From: Armigeres subalbatus
Taxonomy: Eukaryota; Arthropoda; Insecta; Diptera; Culicidae
Assembly: GCF_024139115.2 (NCBI RefSeq)
Contig: NC_085140.1
Span: 48,225,995 to 48,289,994 of the forward strand
DNA: 64,000 nucleotides
Direction of reading: 5' to 3'
Shown here piece by piece: positions 47,501 through 52,412 of this stretch. The notes beneath the pieces were generated by a model. The model saw nothing but the letters and a program-made list of their open reading frames with translations. It had not been told where the DNA came from and searched no databases. Position 1 is the first letter of the stretch. Every line of letters begins with the position of its first letter. A program made the translations under genes and the position numbers.

Positions 47501-49577
47501 AGTTCCTCCGCCTCTTCACGGTCTCGATCTTCCTGCTGGCGCTTTTTCCTCCGGAAAATCGAATTTTGTCTGTTCCGCGCCCGTTTGTATCGTGCCTCGT
47601 TCGCCCTCGTGCGATGTTGCAGCAATCTCGCCCATGCTGCATTCTTCTCCTCAACTAACTGCTCACATTCGCCGTCATACCAGTCGTTTCTCTGATCCGG
47701 ACCCACCGTGCCTAGTGCAGCAGGTGCGGTGCTTCCAATGGCGGATCGAATATCTCTCCAGCCATCTTCAAGAGATGCTGCGCCTAGCTGCTCTTCCGTT
47801 GGGAGTGCCACTTCCAGCTGCTGCGCGTAGTCTTGGGCTAGCCTACCGTCTTGTAGCCGCCCAATGTTTAGCCGCGGCGGACGACTCCGACGCATGTTGA
47901 TCACCATCGAGAGTTTTGAGCGCAGGCATACTGCAACGAGCTAGTGGTCGGATTCAATATTCGCACTGCGGTAAGTGCGTACGTTCTTTGATTCATACAG
48001 CTTTCAAAAAATCTGCCTAACGATTTTCAGTTAAAAGTCTCTTTCGGTCAAACCCACATTCAATCATATATTGAGAATTGCTATGAAAATTTTAATCGCT
48101 CCTATCATGATCTCTTTATCGGCGAATTTTCTAATTTTTACTGTTTGGATTTCCAATCATTCTGCGTGATATTAAAACAGACTCAAGGAATCGAACAAAC
48201 TATTAAATATATTCGGACCGAATCTCAAGAAAATTTATGTTTAGAGTTGTGACAAAACTATGTTTGAAAACTTTCATTCCATTCCAATTCCAAATTTTAA
48301 CAGAATACTGTTCGATTTCCAACTAAATTGAAGATTATTTTTAAATCAAGCAAAATCCTCGGTAGTCGATCCTAGGATCTATGGAATACAAACAAAATCT
48401 TATCTGGGTTTTGAAGGCAATCATTGTCATAATTATGGAAATGAATAGAACACAAACATGTTTAAAATTGAACGCAATTGTTGAACTGGAGCGATTCAGA
48501 CGCTCAATACAAAAAGTACAACTAGAAAATTAAGTATCCAAAGAGCTATTCATTGAACAGTCTTGTAGTGTTCCGAGAAACTACAAAAGCAATTCCTATT
48601 GAATTAGCAAACGTCATGAATGATTCCCAAAACGAGACATATTCACATCAATCGTCAATCATAAACCCCATTTCCACCCTTGCGGCGCATGGAAACGAAA
48701 ATTACTCAGCTAACGGTTACTTTTTGAGCAACGTGATTTCCATCGCCGTCATTGGAACTCATTCACAAGAATCCATGGCCACATATCGGTGTCGTCGTTG
48801 CTATCAATCAGCTTTGAATCAGAACAAGCAGTTTCTGCTGAATTCTTCCCATCCCGCACCTATCTGGTATTTTGGCTTGCATCGGACTTTCAGGTTGATT
48901 AGTATTCATCTGTCGTCTCGTCTCACTGTGTACAAGAACCATTCTTCTCCAATGTTCAAGCAACTTGCGATTGATGCGTGACTAGAATGCCTAATTAGTT
49001 GGTAGGAGGTTCCATGCGCACGCTGCCATAAGTTAGGTCAAGTGAATTCTTGCGCTAATTGTGTGTTGTCGTTAATTCGTTCGTTCCAGACGATCCCTAC
49101 TACTGCGGTCTGCGCGCCCGAGTGCCAAACTTTGTCAAATCGTCCAAGTCCAAGGAGAACAACAACAACAGCAATGTAGCCAACAACAATAGCAGCAGCA
49201 ATGGCAAAGACAACAGCGCCGTCGCCATTTCAAAACGTCTCTCGGTTGCCCATCTACAGCATCCGTCATCGCTACAGTCGCTGCACCAGTTGCACCAGAT
49301 GCATCCCCATCACAATCTGATGGCCGCCCACCAGCACCACCAGCAACTGATGTGGCACGCCAGAAGCTACGAAAGCGGAATCGGTAAGTTGGCAACACTG
49401 TTCCTGTTCCTATGTCAAATATCGCATATCACCATAAATAATCCAGCAGGTTATTCCCCCATTGCAGATACCGATGTGGTCGAGTCACCCTATAGTCACA
49501 TGTACGGGCGTGTCCCGTTGCCGACGAGGGGCTACATTCCGGCACCGCGTGCCATGTACATCGGCGAATGGGATTAG
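11524..49577 (+). CDS. exp/reb: Atypical Smad-like (MH2 domain) protein, Expansion/Rebuff type; 7 exons, 5' incomplete
   Basis: Joining seven exons gives a 391-aa partial product. Residues 1-147 align along their length with the central and C-terminal part of a Smad MH2 domain: GLCGFDNPMRD (Smads: FCLG...), HVGQGVKIKMDDAGNILI (Smad4: HIGKGVQL...), VYVKS (FVQS), KLFDMKKFQ (KVFDLRQ) and CPMWVLIINVVAMDMLKSKL (CWIEIHL...LLDEVL). The tail has a Gly/Ser linker, PPKLPPR (possible SH3 ligand), an acidic PDYDDIEDENR segment and Asn/His/Gln-rich stretches. It ends GEWD, so the receptor-phosphorylated SSxS tail of R-Smads is absent, as is any visible MH1 part. Insect Expansion and Rebuff are MH2-only proteins needed for tracheal chitin and tube size. 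Assignment between the two is uncertain. Introns: 9832, 69, 15279, 156, 11457 and 84 bp. Confidence 0.85.
11597..13784. other. Intron sequence, no second gene
   Basis: Relatively complex, moderate-GC DNA. Overlapping short frames on both strands lack conserved motifs or splice partners. It includes a small perfect hairpin at 11871-11914, described separately. Confidence 0.45.
11871..11914. repeat. GC-rich perfect hairpin
   Basis: Arms GCACATCCGCGCG (11871-11883) and CGCGCGGATGTGC (11902-11914) pair perfectly around an 18-base loop containing CATGATCACG. It lies alone in the intron. No terminator or RNA function can be assigned. Confidence 0.7.
13785..17610. repeat. Large satellite of 23-bp units (GGAAGCCTCCTTTCAAGAGGC family)
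   Basis: About 3.8 kb of tandem, diverged units of 23 bp. Each unit is internally palindromic: GAGGCTTGGAAGCCTC pairs with itself. Because 3 x 23 = 69 bp, every open frame repeats every 23 residues (KPPFKRLGSLLSRGLEASFQ-like). The unit has no stop in any plus frame, which gives frames up to 199 codons that are not genes. Some units are shorter or carry variants (GCGTCCTTCCAAAATGCTCA recurs), hinting at a higher-order structure. A 0.43-kb element interrupts the array at 14781-15208. Confidence 0.95.
14781..15208. mobile_element. MITE-like insertion inside the 23-bp satellite
   Basis: Ends GCAGAGCTTTAAATATTCG and GAATATTTTATGCTCTGC are imperfect inverted repeats of about 35 bp, extending to ATGAAGC/GCTTCAT. 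The interior is AT-rich and unrelated to the satellite. The satellite resumes on the far side in the same orientation. I could not define a TSD. Confidence 0.75.
17611..18639. other. Unassigned moderately GC-rich segment
   Basis: Contains two copies of CCGCCAATTAGCGG (about 17859 and 17959) and short overlapping frames on both strands, none with a recognised domain. It could be a fragment of a larger retroelement. It sits between two satellites. Confidence 0.35.
18640..19800. repeat. AATTCC-type satellite, large block
   Basis: Dense recurrence of GGAAATTCC, CCCCCAGGAATTCC and CTTCGGAAATTC at 24-30 bp spacing over about 1.15 kb, all in one orientation. Same family as 9640-9990 and the left half of 61160-63310. 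Frames on both strands (Pro, Gly, Phe, Ser rich) are artefacts. Confidence 0.9.
19810..19940. repeat. ACTACCCCGAAT short tandem block
   Basis: Phrases CACTACCCCGAATGAG, ATTACCCCGAATGCC and GTCACTACCCCGATTG recur about every 20 bp over some 130 bp, directly after the AATTCC satellite. Confidence 0.7.
19941..21428. other. Intron sequence, no second gene
   Basis: Complex unique-looking DNA without recognised repeats or coding motifs. It ends in the pyrimidine-rich acceptor (GATATTTCAG) of the next exon. Confidence 0.4.
21429..21596 (+). CDS. MH2 gene exon b
   Basis: 168 bp, phase 0 at both ends, bounded by TATTTCAG| and AAG|GTAACT. Encodes GVKIKMDDAGNILIRRYSK, then SNVYVKS, then a more divergent PNEETAIGADILKLPGQAIE loop. 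The NILIRRYSKSNVYVKS strand pair corresponds to the Smad VWVRCLSDHAVFVQS region. A Met at 21444 could serve as start in a shorter isoform, but it falls inside the MH2 fold, so I read it as internal. Confidence 0.92.
21666..21864 (+). CDS. MH2 gene exon c
   Basis: 199 bp, separated from exon b by a 69-bp intron. Acceptor CCCCACAG|, donor CCAG|GTAAGC. Encodes KLFDMKKFQSNVNRELR (first K from exon b), RRLETQCLSAIAFVKSEN and DCPMWVLIINVVAMDML. These match the Smad helix-strand core F(D/N)xxxF, CxIRMSFVKG and CWIEIHL. The usual Gly-Trp after FVK is replaced by Ser-Glu, one of the features that marks it as atypical. Ends in phase 1. Confidence 0.93.
21865..23948. other. Start of the 15.3-kb intron, no gene
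   Basis: Unique-looking DNA, moderately GC-rich at first. Several short frames on both strands (for example 22040-22380) lack motifs. No repeats recognised until 23949. Confidence 0.4.
23949..24848. mobile_element. 900-bp TA-flanked inverted-repeat element with GATCAAGTC repeats
   Basis: Left end TAGGGGAAGGTGGGTAGACT and right end AGTCTACCCAGTCTCCCCTA are inverted. TA dinucleotides at both edges suggest a Tc1/mariner-like target. The motif GGGGATCAAGTCTCC or its complement occurs about six times (near 23964, 23982, 24308, 24465, 24628 and 24820). No transposase frame. Confidence 0.8.
25213..26020 (+). pseudogene. Jockey-like endonuclease remnant
   Basis: Fragments IIILVETWLDYRTLFGYVF (catalytic Glu in ETWLD), GGGVLVAVSTGLKAKAIEE, and a GDFNHAGLD-like segment at about 25635-25660 are spread over several frames. 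They match the order of an APE-type endonuclease. At least two frameshifts (near 25280 and 25400) and several stops make it non-functional. Sequence up to SNLDWEHILDPVS at 26020 belongs to it, then the repeat insertion begins. Confidence 0.8.
26021..26190. repeat. Left copy of a 170-bp direct repeat
   Basis: Starts TTAGTATCGTCTC and ends ATCCGCTA. The same sequence with few differences occurs at 26761-26930, 740 bp downstream. It may be a terminal repeat of a miniature LTR element or one half of a duplication. Confidence 0.85.
26761..26930. repeat. Right copy of the 170-bp direct repeat
   Basis: Starts TTAGTATCGTCTCTTTC and ends CAATCCGCTA. Only scattered substitutions separate it from 26021-26190. 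LINE sequence (VLDMNVPKKITRDGS) follows at once. Confidence 0.85.
27076..27285. mobile_element. Palindromic retroposon F1, 210 bp
   Basis: Bracketed by a 14-bp direct repeat AACAACAACACTAT (27062-27075, 27286-27299). Inner arms run CCCATTGAATTCCACCACTT... to ...AAGTGGTGGAATTCAATGGG. An outer tail ends AGCTCAAAATAATTTTCTT. Relative to the 29472 copy it lacks one distal arm, consistent with truncation at one end. Inserted in the Jockey-like LINE. Confidence 0.88.
27300..28824 (+). pseudogene. Jockey-like reverse transcriptase remnant, catalytic block lost
   Basis: Blocks seen: FNQESRLRLHSKSFW, NNYQGITSLSAASKLFELV, DDQHWFIVGRSTT, FDKVNHEIAFAKLESIG, RWFRSYSTDRQLTVHY, AEDLKIYLKI, NRMVINPAKCSAITFSR and SLYCSLVRQTLEYCSAVW. 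The QG block that normally lies between RQLTV and the FADD box is missing: HY is joined directly to AEDLKIY, where the second catalytic position reads AED rather than ADD. So an internal deletion plus point mutation removed the active site. Several frames are used. Confidence 0.85.
28833..29237. mobile_element. hAT-type MITE, 405 bp, nested in the LINE
   Basis: Ends CAGGCTTGACAAAACTCC and GGAGTTTTTGGCAAGCCTG are inverted repeats. A perfect 8-bp TSD, CCTCCGAG, lies at 28825-28832 and 29238-29245. Removing the insert rejoins the LINE codons LLELINLR... to PPRALPLRNN. No transposase. The minus-strand frames inside are not supported. Confidence 0.92.
29238..29400 (+). pseudogene. Jockey-like C-terminal fragment
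   Basis: PPRALPLRNNVMLRPRHHRL followed by NYGQEGALDGLQRIFNRVSQ. This is the short conserved end of Jockey-type RT proteins, about 60 residues before the stop. It continues the LINE interrupted by the MITE at 28833. Confidence 0.8.
29472..29750. mobile_element. Palindromic retroposon F1, longest copy, 279 bp
   Basis: Starts TTAAGAAAATTATTTTGAGC and ends CTTATGACAAGTG. An 11-bp TSD GATTTTTTCTG lies at 29461-29471 and 29751-29761. Long complementary arms (CACTTGTCATAAGACGAG..., TTCGACCTCAACAGTAAGGC...) meet near 29618-29650, where CTCGTAAGTCTCGTAAGTCG shows a small duplication. It would fold into a hairpin of over 100 bp. No coding capacity and no tRNA or 7SL similarity. Confidence 0.9.
29843..31362. 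other. Unassigned, includes a GC-richer block
   Basis: 30090-30560 is GC-richer (ACCGGCCGGCGATGGTGGGG) with frames on both strands but no motif I recognise. It may be part of an unrecognised mobile element. The remainder is AT-rich. It includes the hairpin at 30031-30088. Confidence 0.35.
30031..30088. repeat. 24-bp-arm hairpin
   Basis: Arms AACAGGTGACACCATTCCAA.. and ..TTGGAATGATGTCACCTGTT pair with one mismatch over 24 bases around a 10-base loop. Probably a small MITE or remnant. Its arms are shorter than a typical miRNA precursor and there is no flanking stem. Confidence 0.75.
31363..32210. mobile_element. hAT-type non-autonomous element, 848 bp
   Basis: Ends CAGAGGCTCCCAAACT and AGTTTGGGAATCTCTG are inverted. 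A perfect 8-bp TSD CGCTAGAT sits at 31355-31362 and 32211-32218. The CCCAAACT motif is shared by many animal hAT ends. The interior holds a CAAATCCAAT-type tandem tract (about 31590-31855) and no transposase. Confidence 0.93.
31590..31855. repeat. AATCCAAATCC tandem tract inside the hAT element
   Basis: Roughly 11-bp degenerate units (CAAATCCAATC, CACATCCAATC) over about 265 bp. It probably expanded after or during mobilisation, since it lies wholly inside the element. Confidence 0.85.
32215..32690. repeat. Dispersed direct and inverted copies of a GTCCTTGAGCTCGG motif
   Basis: ATCATCCAAATTGTCCTTGA (32218-), TCATCCAAACCGTCCTTGAG (about 32372) and the inverse CTCAAGGACAGTTTGGATTA (about 32457 and 32611, the latter without one base) form an inverted-repeat cluster. 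It looks like a decayed foldback element. The left edge abuts the hAT TSD. Confidence 0.6.
32691..33618. other. No gene recognised
   Basis: Short frames on both strands without motifs. No repeat recognised. Confidence 0.4.
33619..35131. repeat. Polypyrimidine tract (TTCCTTC-type) of about 1.4 kb with inverted-repeat edges
   Basis: From about 33710 to 35108 the plus strand is almost only C and T, mainly TTCCTTCTTCC, passing at its right end into CACTTCTCACTTTTCAC-like units. The left flank has CATTAGGTCGAAC, GTTAGGCC and TCATTAGGCCGAACG (33619-33667). The right flank has the inverse CATTCGGCCTAATGA (35117-35131). So the tract may have expanded inside a small inverted-repeat element. Frames up to 431 codons (Phe, Leu, Ser) are artefacts. 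A LINE 3'-end fragment lies at about 33896-33956. Confidence 0.93.
33896..33956 (-). mobile_element. 3'-end fragment of the LINE family found at 55321
   Basis: GACACTTCACACCGCAAGGG followed by TGCATTCGTGTC matches GACACGTTACACCGGAAGGG plus TGCATTCGTTTC at 55350-55380. Both are preceded on the plus strand by a simple-repeat tail, here (TTATTA)n. The homology stops where the pyrimidine run begins. Confidence 0.65.
35132..35919. other. No gene recognised
   Basis: AT-rich. CATTCAGCCTAATGGCC at about 35558 is another relative of the inverted-repeat edge of the pyrimidine tract, so the element may extend to here. No coding motif. Confidence 0.4.
35920..36012 (-). mobile_element. tRNA-related SINE head, second family
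   Basis: On the minus strand: GACGGAGGTCCTTCGTAGCTTTGTAGGG (A-box region) and TGGGATCAAACCCCACC (B-box-like). The distance between boxes fits a tRNA promoter. The plus strand shows GGTAACCGCCCCTTCGG. It differs from Feilai. Body and tail are not evident, so it is a fragment or another tRNA-related family. Confidence 0.6.
36013..37143. other. End of the 15.3-kb intron
   Basis: No gene. TTTTTGACGTAGAATACGTC at about 36851 followed by GAGACCGTCACGAAA resembles 42665-42750 and the inverse near 44664, so a dispersed repeat edge is present. It ends in the acceptor CTCTACTTTCGCAG. Confidence 0.5.
37144..37391 (+). CDS. MH2 gene exon d
   Basis: 248 bp between TTTCGCAG| and AAG|GTAAGT. With the G carried from exon c the first codon is Val, giving LPPVHRPVDIKNRPRIPIPD. 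A Gly/Ser-rich linker (GNGGGSSGSSGFGASGSG) follows, then QRRSEKPPKLPPRDNLYASH. PPKLPPR fits a class of SH3-binding motif, and NLYASHEMV has a tyrosine in a plausible phospho context (inference). GC content is clearly above the flanking introns. Ends in phase 0. Confidence 0.92.
37548..37632 (+). CDS. MH2 gene exon e
   Basis: 85 bp after a 156-bp intron, acceptor GCGCGAACAG|, donor TATG|GTAAGT. Encodes PDYDDIEDENRVKLQRGKSD then KGKDNKKY. The acidic-then-basic stretch is continuous with VK at the end of exon d. Ends in phase 1, and the final G joins AC at 49090 to give Asp. The intron downstream stays open for over 100 codons, but that readthrough looks random and AT-rich. Confidence 0.88.
37633..38934. 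other. Start of the 11.5-kb intron
   Basis: No second gene. A GTCGTCGTCGTCGTCGTCG trinucleotide run lies at about 38190-38210. Otherwise unique-looking. Confidence 0.4.
38935..39174. mobile_element. Near-perfect foldback, 240 bp, arms about 110 bp
   Basis: Arms run from ATAGGGCACTGCACGGACTG (38935-) to CAGTCCGTGCAGTGCCCTAT (-39174) and are complementary over almost their whole length with few mismatches. The loop is about 15-20 bases and contains a third copy of CTATAGGGCACTGCACGG. Transcription of the intron would give a long hairpin. Confidence 0.93.
39253..39536. mobile_element. Foldback/MITE, 284 bp, arms about 80 bp
   Basis: GAGATGTGTTTGCTTCACAC...CACCTAGATGAGCGACAG pairs with CTGCCGCTCATCTAGGTG...GTGTGAAGCAAACATATCTC. 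The 120-bp spacer is AT-rich. The shared peptide seen on opposite strands is only the palindrome read twice. Confidence 0.9.
39537..40074. other. No gene; shares a segment with the hAT element
   Basis: GGTTGGTACTCGGATTCTGA at about 39819 also occurs at about 32077 inside the 848-bp hAT element, with about 50 bp of homology. That points to a related fragment here. Nothing else recognised. Confidence 0.5.
40297..40473. mobile_element. MITE in the 9-bp satellite, insert 1
   Basis: Ends ACACACTTAATTTTTTTCAC and AGCTGAACTGAGTGTGT are inverted with mismatches and flanked by TA. The interior has CTCGGCTGTGCG repeats. The right end, read in reverse, resembles the insert at 57729 (CACACTAAGTTT...GAGCTCGGC), so both belong to one family. 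Confidence 0.75.
40866..41045. mobile_element. MITE in the 9-bp satellite, insert 2
   Basis: Ends CATCGGGGGTGACAATGGGT and ACCCCCATGTCACCCCCGATG are inverted. About 180 bp, with inner ATGGGTC/GACCCAT pairing. The satellite resumes on both sides (AAGTTC / TCATCACTGG). Confidence 0.85.
41346..41470. mobile_element. MITE in the 9-bp satellite, insert 3
   Basis: 125 bp, ends CACCCGATTCTTT and AAAGAATCGGGTG perfectly inverted, TA on each side (41344-41345, 41471-41472). Interior has AATCCGTGTAAAAAAAATCC-like repeats. Pattern fits a Tc1/mariner-type MITE. Confidence 0.88.
42007..42105. mobile_element. MITE in the 9-bp satellite, insert 4
   Basis: 99 bp, ends ACCCAGCAAACA and TGTTTGTTGGGT inverted with one mismatch. 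Interior AT-rich, non-coding. Confidence 0.85.
42201..42660. repeat. Pyrimidine-rich tract with a 161-bp tandem duplication
   Basis: The segment starting TCCTTTCTCTTCTTTCTG at 42249 recurs at 42410 with few changes, so 42249-42570 is a tandem duplication. The rest is T/C-rich simple sequence. The 97-codon frame is not credible. Confidence 0.88.
42661..43382. other. No gene; dispersed repeat edge
   Basis: TTTTTGACGTAAACTACGTC at about 42667 plus GAGACCGTCACGAAA at about 42733 recur near 36853. A GC-richer patch (42940-43110) gives overlapping minus-strand frames without motifs. An 11-12 base G-run lies near 43328. Confidence 0.45.
43383..43900. mobile_element. Element with TGCCTTTCTCG termini
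   Basis: TGCCTTTCTCG at 43383 is inverted at CGAGAAAGGCA (43890-43900). The interior includes a (CA)n microsatellite (about 43742-43765) and the phrase GTACAACTTTGTTGTAC near the right end. I recognise this as a common mosquito repeat but cannot name its class. Confidence 0.65.
43901..44684. other. No gene recognised
   Basis: Unique-looking AT-rich DNA. CTTACGTAGTTTACGT near 44663 is the inverse of the repeat edge at 42667, so 42667-44680 may be one older composite element. Confidence 0.4.
44685..44853. repeat. Short pyrimidine-rich tract
   Basis: T/C-rich simple sequence directly beside the 3' end of RTE copy 3. Non-coding. Confidence 0.6.
44875..45680 (-). pseudogene. RTE family 2: RT thumb and C-terminal domain
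   Basis: MARNFERMEEAYIRLKSEAK, VEEFVYLGSLGTADNDTSRE and YKTLIRPVVLYGHETWTMLV are in one frame. WRRRMNHELHQLLGEPSIVH and GRLRWAGHVARMSDSN follow in another. A deletion around 45200 removed the FERRVLRTIF-type segment and shifted the frame. Ends TAG at 44875-44877. Confidence 0.9.
45690..46400 (-). pseudogene. RTE family 2: reverse transcriptase
   Basis: RLKNNKAPGVDQLPGELFKH, CPIYKKGDKLDCSNYRAI, HHLFIDFKAAYDTIDR, FPDKLIRLIKATMDR and THRGLRQSDGLSCLQFYI. The catalytic box reads LADDIDIM (about 45645-45670) but is out of frame with the upstream part because of an indel near 45690. The QG block reads RQSDGL where the related family has RQGDGL, a likely inactivating change. Confidence 0.9.
46406..47296. 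mobile_element. Non-autonomous DNA element, 891 bp, 8-bp TSD, nested in RTE copy
   Basis: Ends TAGAGTGGGGCG and CGCCCCACTCTA are perfectly inverted. ATGTACAT occurs at 46398-46405 and 47297-47304. Removing the element plus one repeat restores RTE reading as GVGMDMYMEHARAQDMRL, which proves the TSD. Long subterminal regions are also imperfectly inverted (ATTAGTATGGGAAAACGTAC against GTTCTCCCATACTAAT). Eight-bp TSDs point to hAT-like transposition. No transposase seen. Confidence 0.92.
47300..47985 (-). pseudogene. RTE family 2: end of endonuclease plus linker
   Basis: Starts in VRTYRSANIESDH (the SDH box, followed by a TAG), then LRSKLSMVINMRRSRPPRLN, PDQRNDWYDGECEQLVEEKN and an Arg/Glu-rich linker to WRQHYEEHLNGDVADNG. 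The in-frame stop after SDH and the downstream DNA insertion show it is dead. Confidence 0.88.
47986..49089. other. End of the 11.5-kb intron
   Basis: AT-rich DNA. A 142-codon plus frame at 48553-48981 has no domain, atypical composition and no splice partner. It ends in the acceptor GTTCGTTCCAG. Confidence 0.45.
49090..49383 (+). CDS. MH2 gene exon f
   Basis: 294 bp, acceptor TTCCAG|, donor ATCG|GTAAGT. With the carried G it reads DDPYYCGLRARVPNFVKSSK, then an Asn/Ser-rich run (ENNNNSNVANNNSSSNG) and a His/Gln/Leu-rich run (LHQLHQMHPHHNLMAAHQHH). Such homopeptide-rich tails are common in insect regulatory proteins and probably disordered. The CAA/CAG and AAC repeats are a likely source of length polymorphism. 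Ends in phase 1. Confidence 0.92.
49468..49577 (+). CDS. MH2 gene exon g (last coding exon)
   Basis: 110 bp including TAG at 49575. Acceptor CCCCCATTGCAG|. Encodes DTDVVESPYSHMYGRVPLPT then RGYIPAPRAMYIGEWD. The dense Tyr/Pro pattern (SPYSHMYG, AMYIG) looks like a conserved short linear motif region (inference). The preceding 84-bp intron is a multiple of three and has no in-frame stop, so retention would add 28 residues. Confidence 0.93.
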
Positions 49578-52412
49578 GTCACGTCGTCGCCGTGTCGGGC
49601 CGAACGCTGTTCCCCAAATATAAAAACAAAACCATCAACTAACCGCGCTCGAGACTAAGCGTAATGAAAACACATACACACGTAGAATATTGCACACTTC
49701 TGATGGATCTTCCGGTTTCGTCGGTTTGCGCGCTCCCATCCGGAACTTACAGACATCTACGGCGCTGTGATCGCCTAATATGGCAACACTTCTGTTTGTT
49801 TTCTCTTTTCGAATGGAATTGGAAATGGTAGCGTGCGTCCGGCTTTTCCTCTTCAATTTCTTAACCTTCATCTCCTTTGGCGTATACTTCTTTACTTCTG
49901 TTTAGTTTGTAATTGAGAACCTAGTTTGTTTTTAGTGTAAATAGTAATGAATGAGAATTAAAAGAAGAAAGGACAAACTTTTGCTCGCGGTGGGTTCCAA
50001 AGGTGATTTATAATTTAAAGAAAATAAATCCATTGAACCCACCGGTTCAGCTCTAAGTCGAGCAATATAGACTTGTACGCGACTCAACGCAAGAAAACTT
50101 TTACCTACAAGAGAATCAATAACACGTTGACACGATACTGCCATTCATTAATTTTTATTTCCATATCGTTTATTGTTTATTGAGAGAAAAAAAAATGAGT
50201 TAGAAGACTTTATTCGGCAAGCATTCTGGACAAAACGAATATTTGGAACGCTAAATGACCATATGTGTGAGTGTAAATACTATTATTTGAAAATGAGAGA
50301 CTATTTACAAGTTGAGAAATTGAGAAAATTTTGTTTAAATACGAGAGTTGTACGTTTCGGTGTAAATATTCTAACTGTCAACTGTTATTTGTATAAGTTA
50401 AGCGAATGGAAAACCTGTCATGTTTAACCGTATTTTTAGACACGAAATATTTTAGCTGTCATATATCTTATACTTTTTGAAACAGCCGTAACCCCTGTAC
50501 ACTCCTTGTTGTACTTTTAAGTTTTAAGTTTTAACTATCGCCTGCCACTGTTTACTCTTCTAGCGTTAGATAGAAAGTAGAAGGAAGTAAATATTCACAA
50601 TGGAGTCGAGGGCAGTGAAAGTCATAATCGTTGTCCCCGCCGTTGAACAGGAACAGTGCTTTCAACAGCTAAAATATTGTATAGAAAAATTGTAGAGTTG
50701 GAAGCGAAAACAACCAATTACGATGACATAATACTCAACAAGCCGAAATCCATGTACACGTCTGTTTTTAACCAGCTTTATTCAAACGAAGGTCACACTT
50801 TTTGACAATTGTTGCACAGTTCAGTATAGGACCAGGAGTGACTTTTACTCTATCTTTTTCGTGAAGTATTCTTTCTATTATTAACCTATTGTCCAAAATT
50901 TCTCACATTTTACTACTGTGGTTGTTTTGAGACTTTCCACATTTTTCTCGCAAAAACGTAGATTTGGTTAAGACACACATACACACACGCACGACCTCTA
51001 CCAACAGCCCAATCAATCTGAGTGTAATCTCTAATTATGCTTGCTATTGTTCTTTTCAACGAAGAGGTTCTAGTTCGTAGTTTTCGCACCATTCTAGGAA
51101 GAAACTCCGGAAGATCCGTTCTGGGTCGCAGCAGCAATTGTCAAAATTAGTTTCATGTGACATAGTTTACCATTTTAAAACGTGTAATATTTAGTTTATG
51201 TACTAATTAAATCTGCCAGGCATGAGATTGCAATACCTAATATACATGCGTTGTATTTTGTTACGACACAAACAATCTTTTCATTTCCAACATAACCAAT
51301 AAGCATCCTAGCAACCGTTTGTTGGTGTTTGTATCTTTTGTAAATTAAACCTTAGACACAGACGTACATGCGTTTTCCTCCCTTCGTCCTGCTCCTCCTA
51401 ATATGCGGTAGATTCGTATAAGAAGTAACACTAAGTCGTATTATACTATCAAAGCAAGCCGCTAAACCGGTTGCTTGTAGAGGATAAACAAAAGTCTTCT
51501 GTAAAAGGACTTTCAAATGAATTCATTCCAACAAGCAAGAGGAATAATATTTATACTAAGAAATGGCGTTCTTTCGGACTATGGTGAATGGGTCGAAATT
51601 GGTTTTGATATAGAAAATGGAGCCACACACAAACACTCATTTAAACAGAACATGATAACTGCCGTATCAGACTGCCTCAAGAGGGTATGAAAAGAAATAA
51701 TGAACTTATTTAAACTATGAACAATGCTCAGATAAGAACACTGTAAGCTGGATTATGTCGTTTAGAAACCCAAAACACTGTATCTAACCTCTTCAACACC
51801 TTCTGTTTGTATTTCAGAATAAAAGTAATAAAACAGATAAATGTAACCCCAAACCAGTAATTCTTATTGTAAACAAAGACATTACTTAAAAATAATCACA
51901 GTAGGCAACGGAAATTGAATAAGTAAACAGAATGCTTTGTTCGTTGCAAGTGTGATACCGAATGCTGAGCAATCCCAATTGAAGCAATGTAACGAATCAC
52001 CTATGCAATAAATACTACGGAAGCATACACAGACACCCAAACATATGAATGATTATACATTAACTACTATAGCGATTGATAATGAATGTTTATAACTCTT
52101 AGTGAATCGAAGGCATATGATGATGAAGAAACACGGAACTACTTATCAAAATTAATTGAATATGAAAAAGTATTTTAAAAATAAAGTTTAAAACATCCAT
52201 CCTCCGGTAATAATGAAATCTGTGAAAGAAAATCCTACCTGAATTTTTCGCATGAATACCCATCGAGTAGCACCAATTGCACAAGAGTTCGTGGAGCAGT
52301 TCGCCGTACGCCAGATAGTGCAGCGAGGCCGCGTATTATCTATTCATCGACTTCCTGTGTAGCAAACATATCACAGGTCAATGGCGCAAATATATGTGGC
52401 CGAATTCGAATT
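49578..52412 (+). other. Probable 3' UTR and downstream flank of the MH2 gene
   Basis: No coding motif and no recognised repeat for 2.8 kb, unusual in this window and consistent with a long 3' UTR. AATAAA occurs at 50023-50028, 51818-51823, 51827-51832, 52007-52012 and 52180-52185. The cleavage site cannot be chosen from sequence. A short ACACAC run lies near 50970-50990. Confidence 0.5.

Larger units (their letters stand above)
44854..47985 (-). mobile_element. RTE-clade LINE, second family, 5'-truncated, minus strand
   Basis: Read on the minus strand: the end of an endonuclease, linker, RT and C-terminal domain, then stop codons and a (TAAA)n tail at about 44854-44876. It is related to but clearly distinct from the copies at 3.4 and 53 kb, for example QYQAGFMGERSTTDQVFAIR against SYQAGFVDGRSTTDQIFTVR. 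It begins within the endonuclease near 47985, so it is 5'-truncated. A DNA element interrupts it at 46406-47296. No TSD defined. Confidence 0.93.

Noticed and set aside
48553..48981. 142-codon frame just upstream of exon f
   Set aside because: No known domain, no repeat with other exons, intron-like composition, and no splice sites that keep phase with exon e or f.
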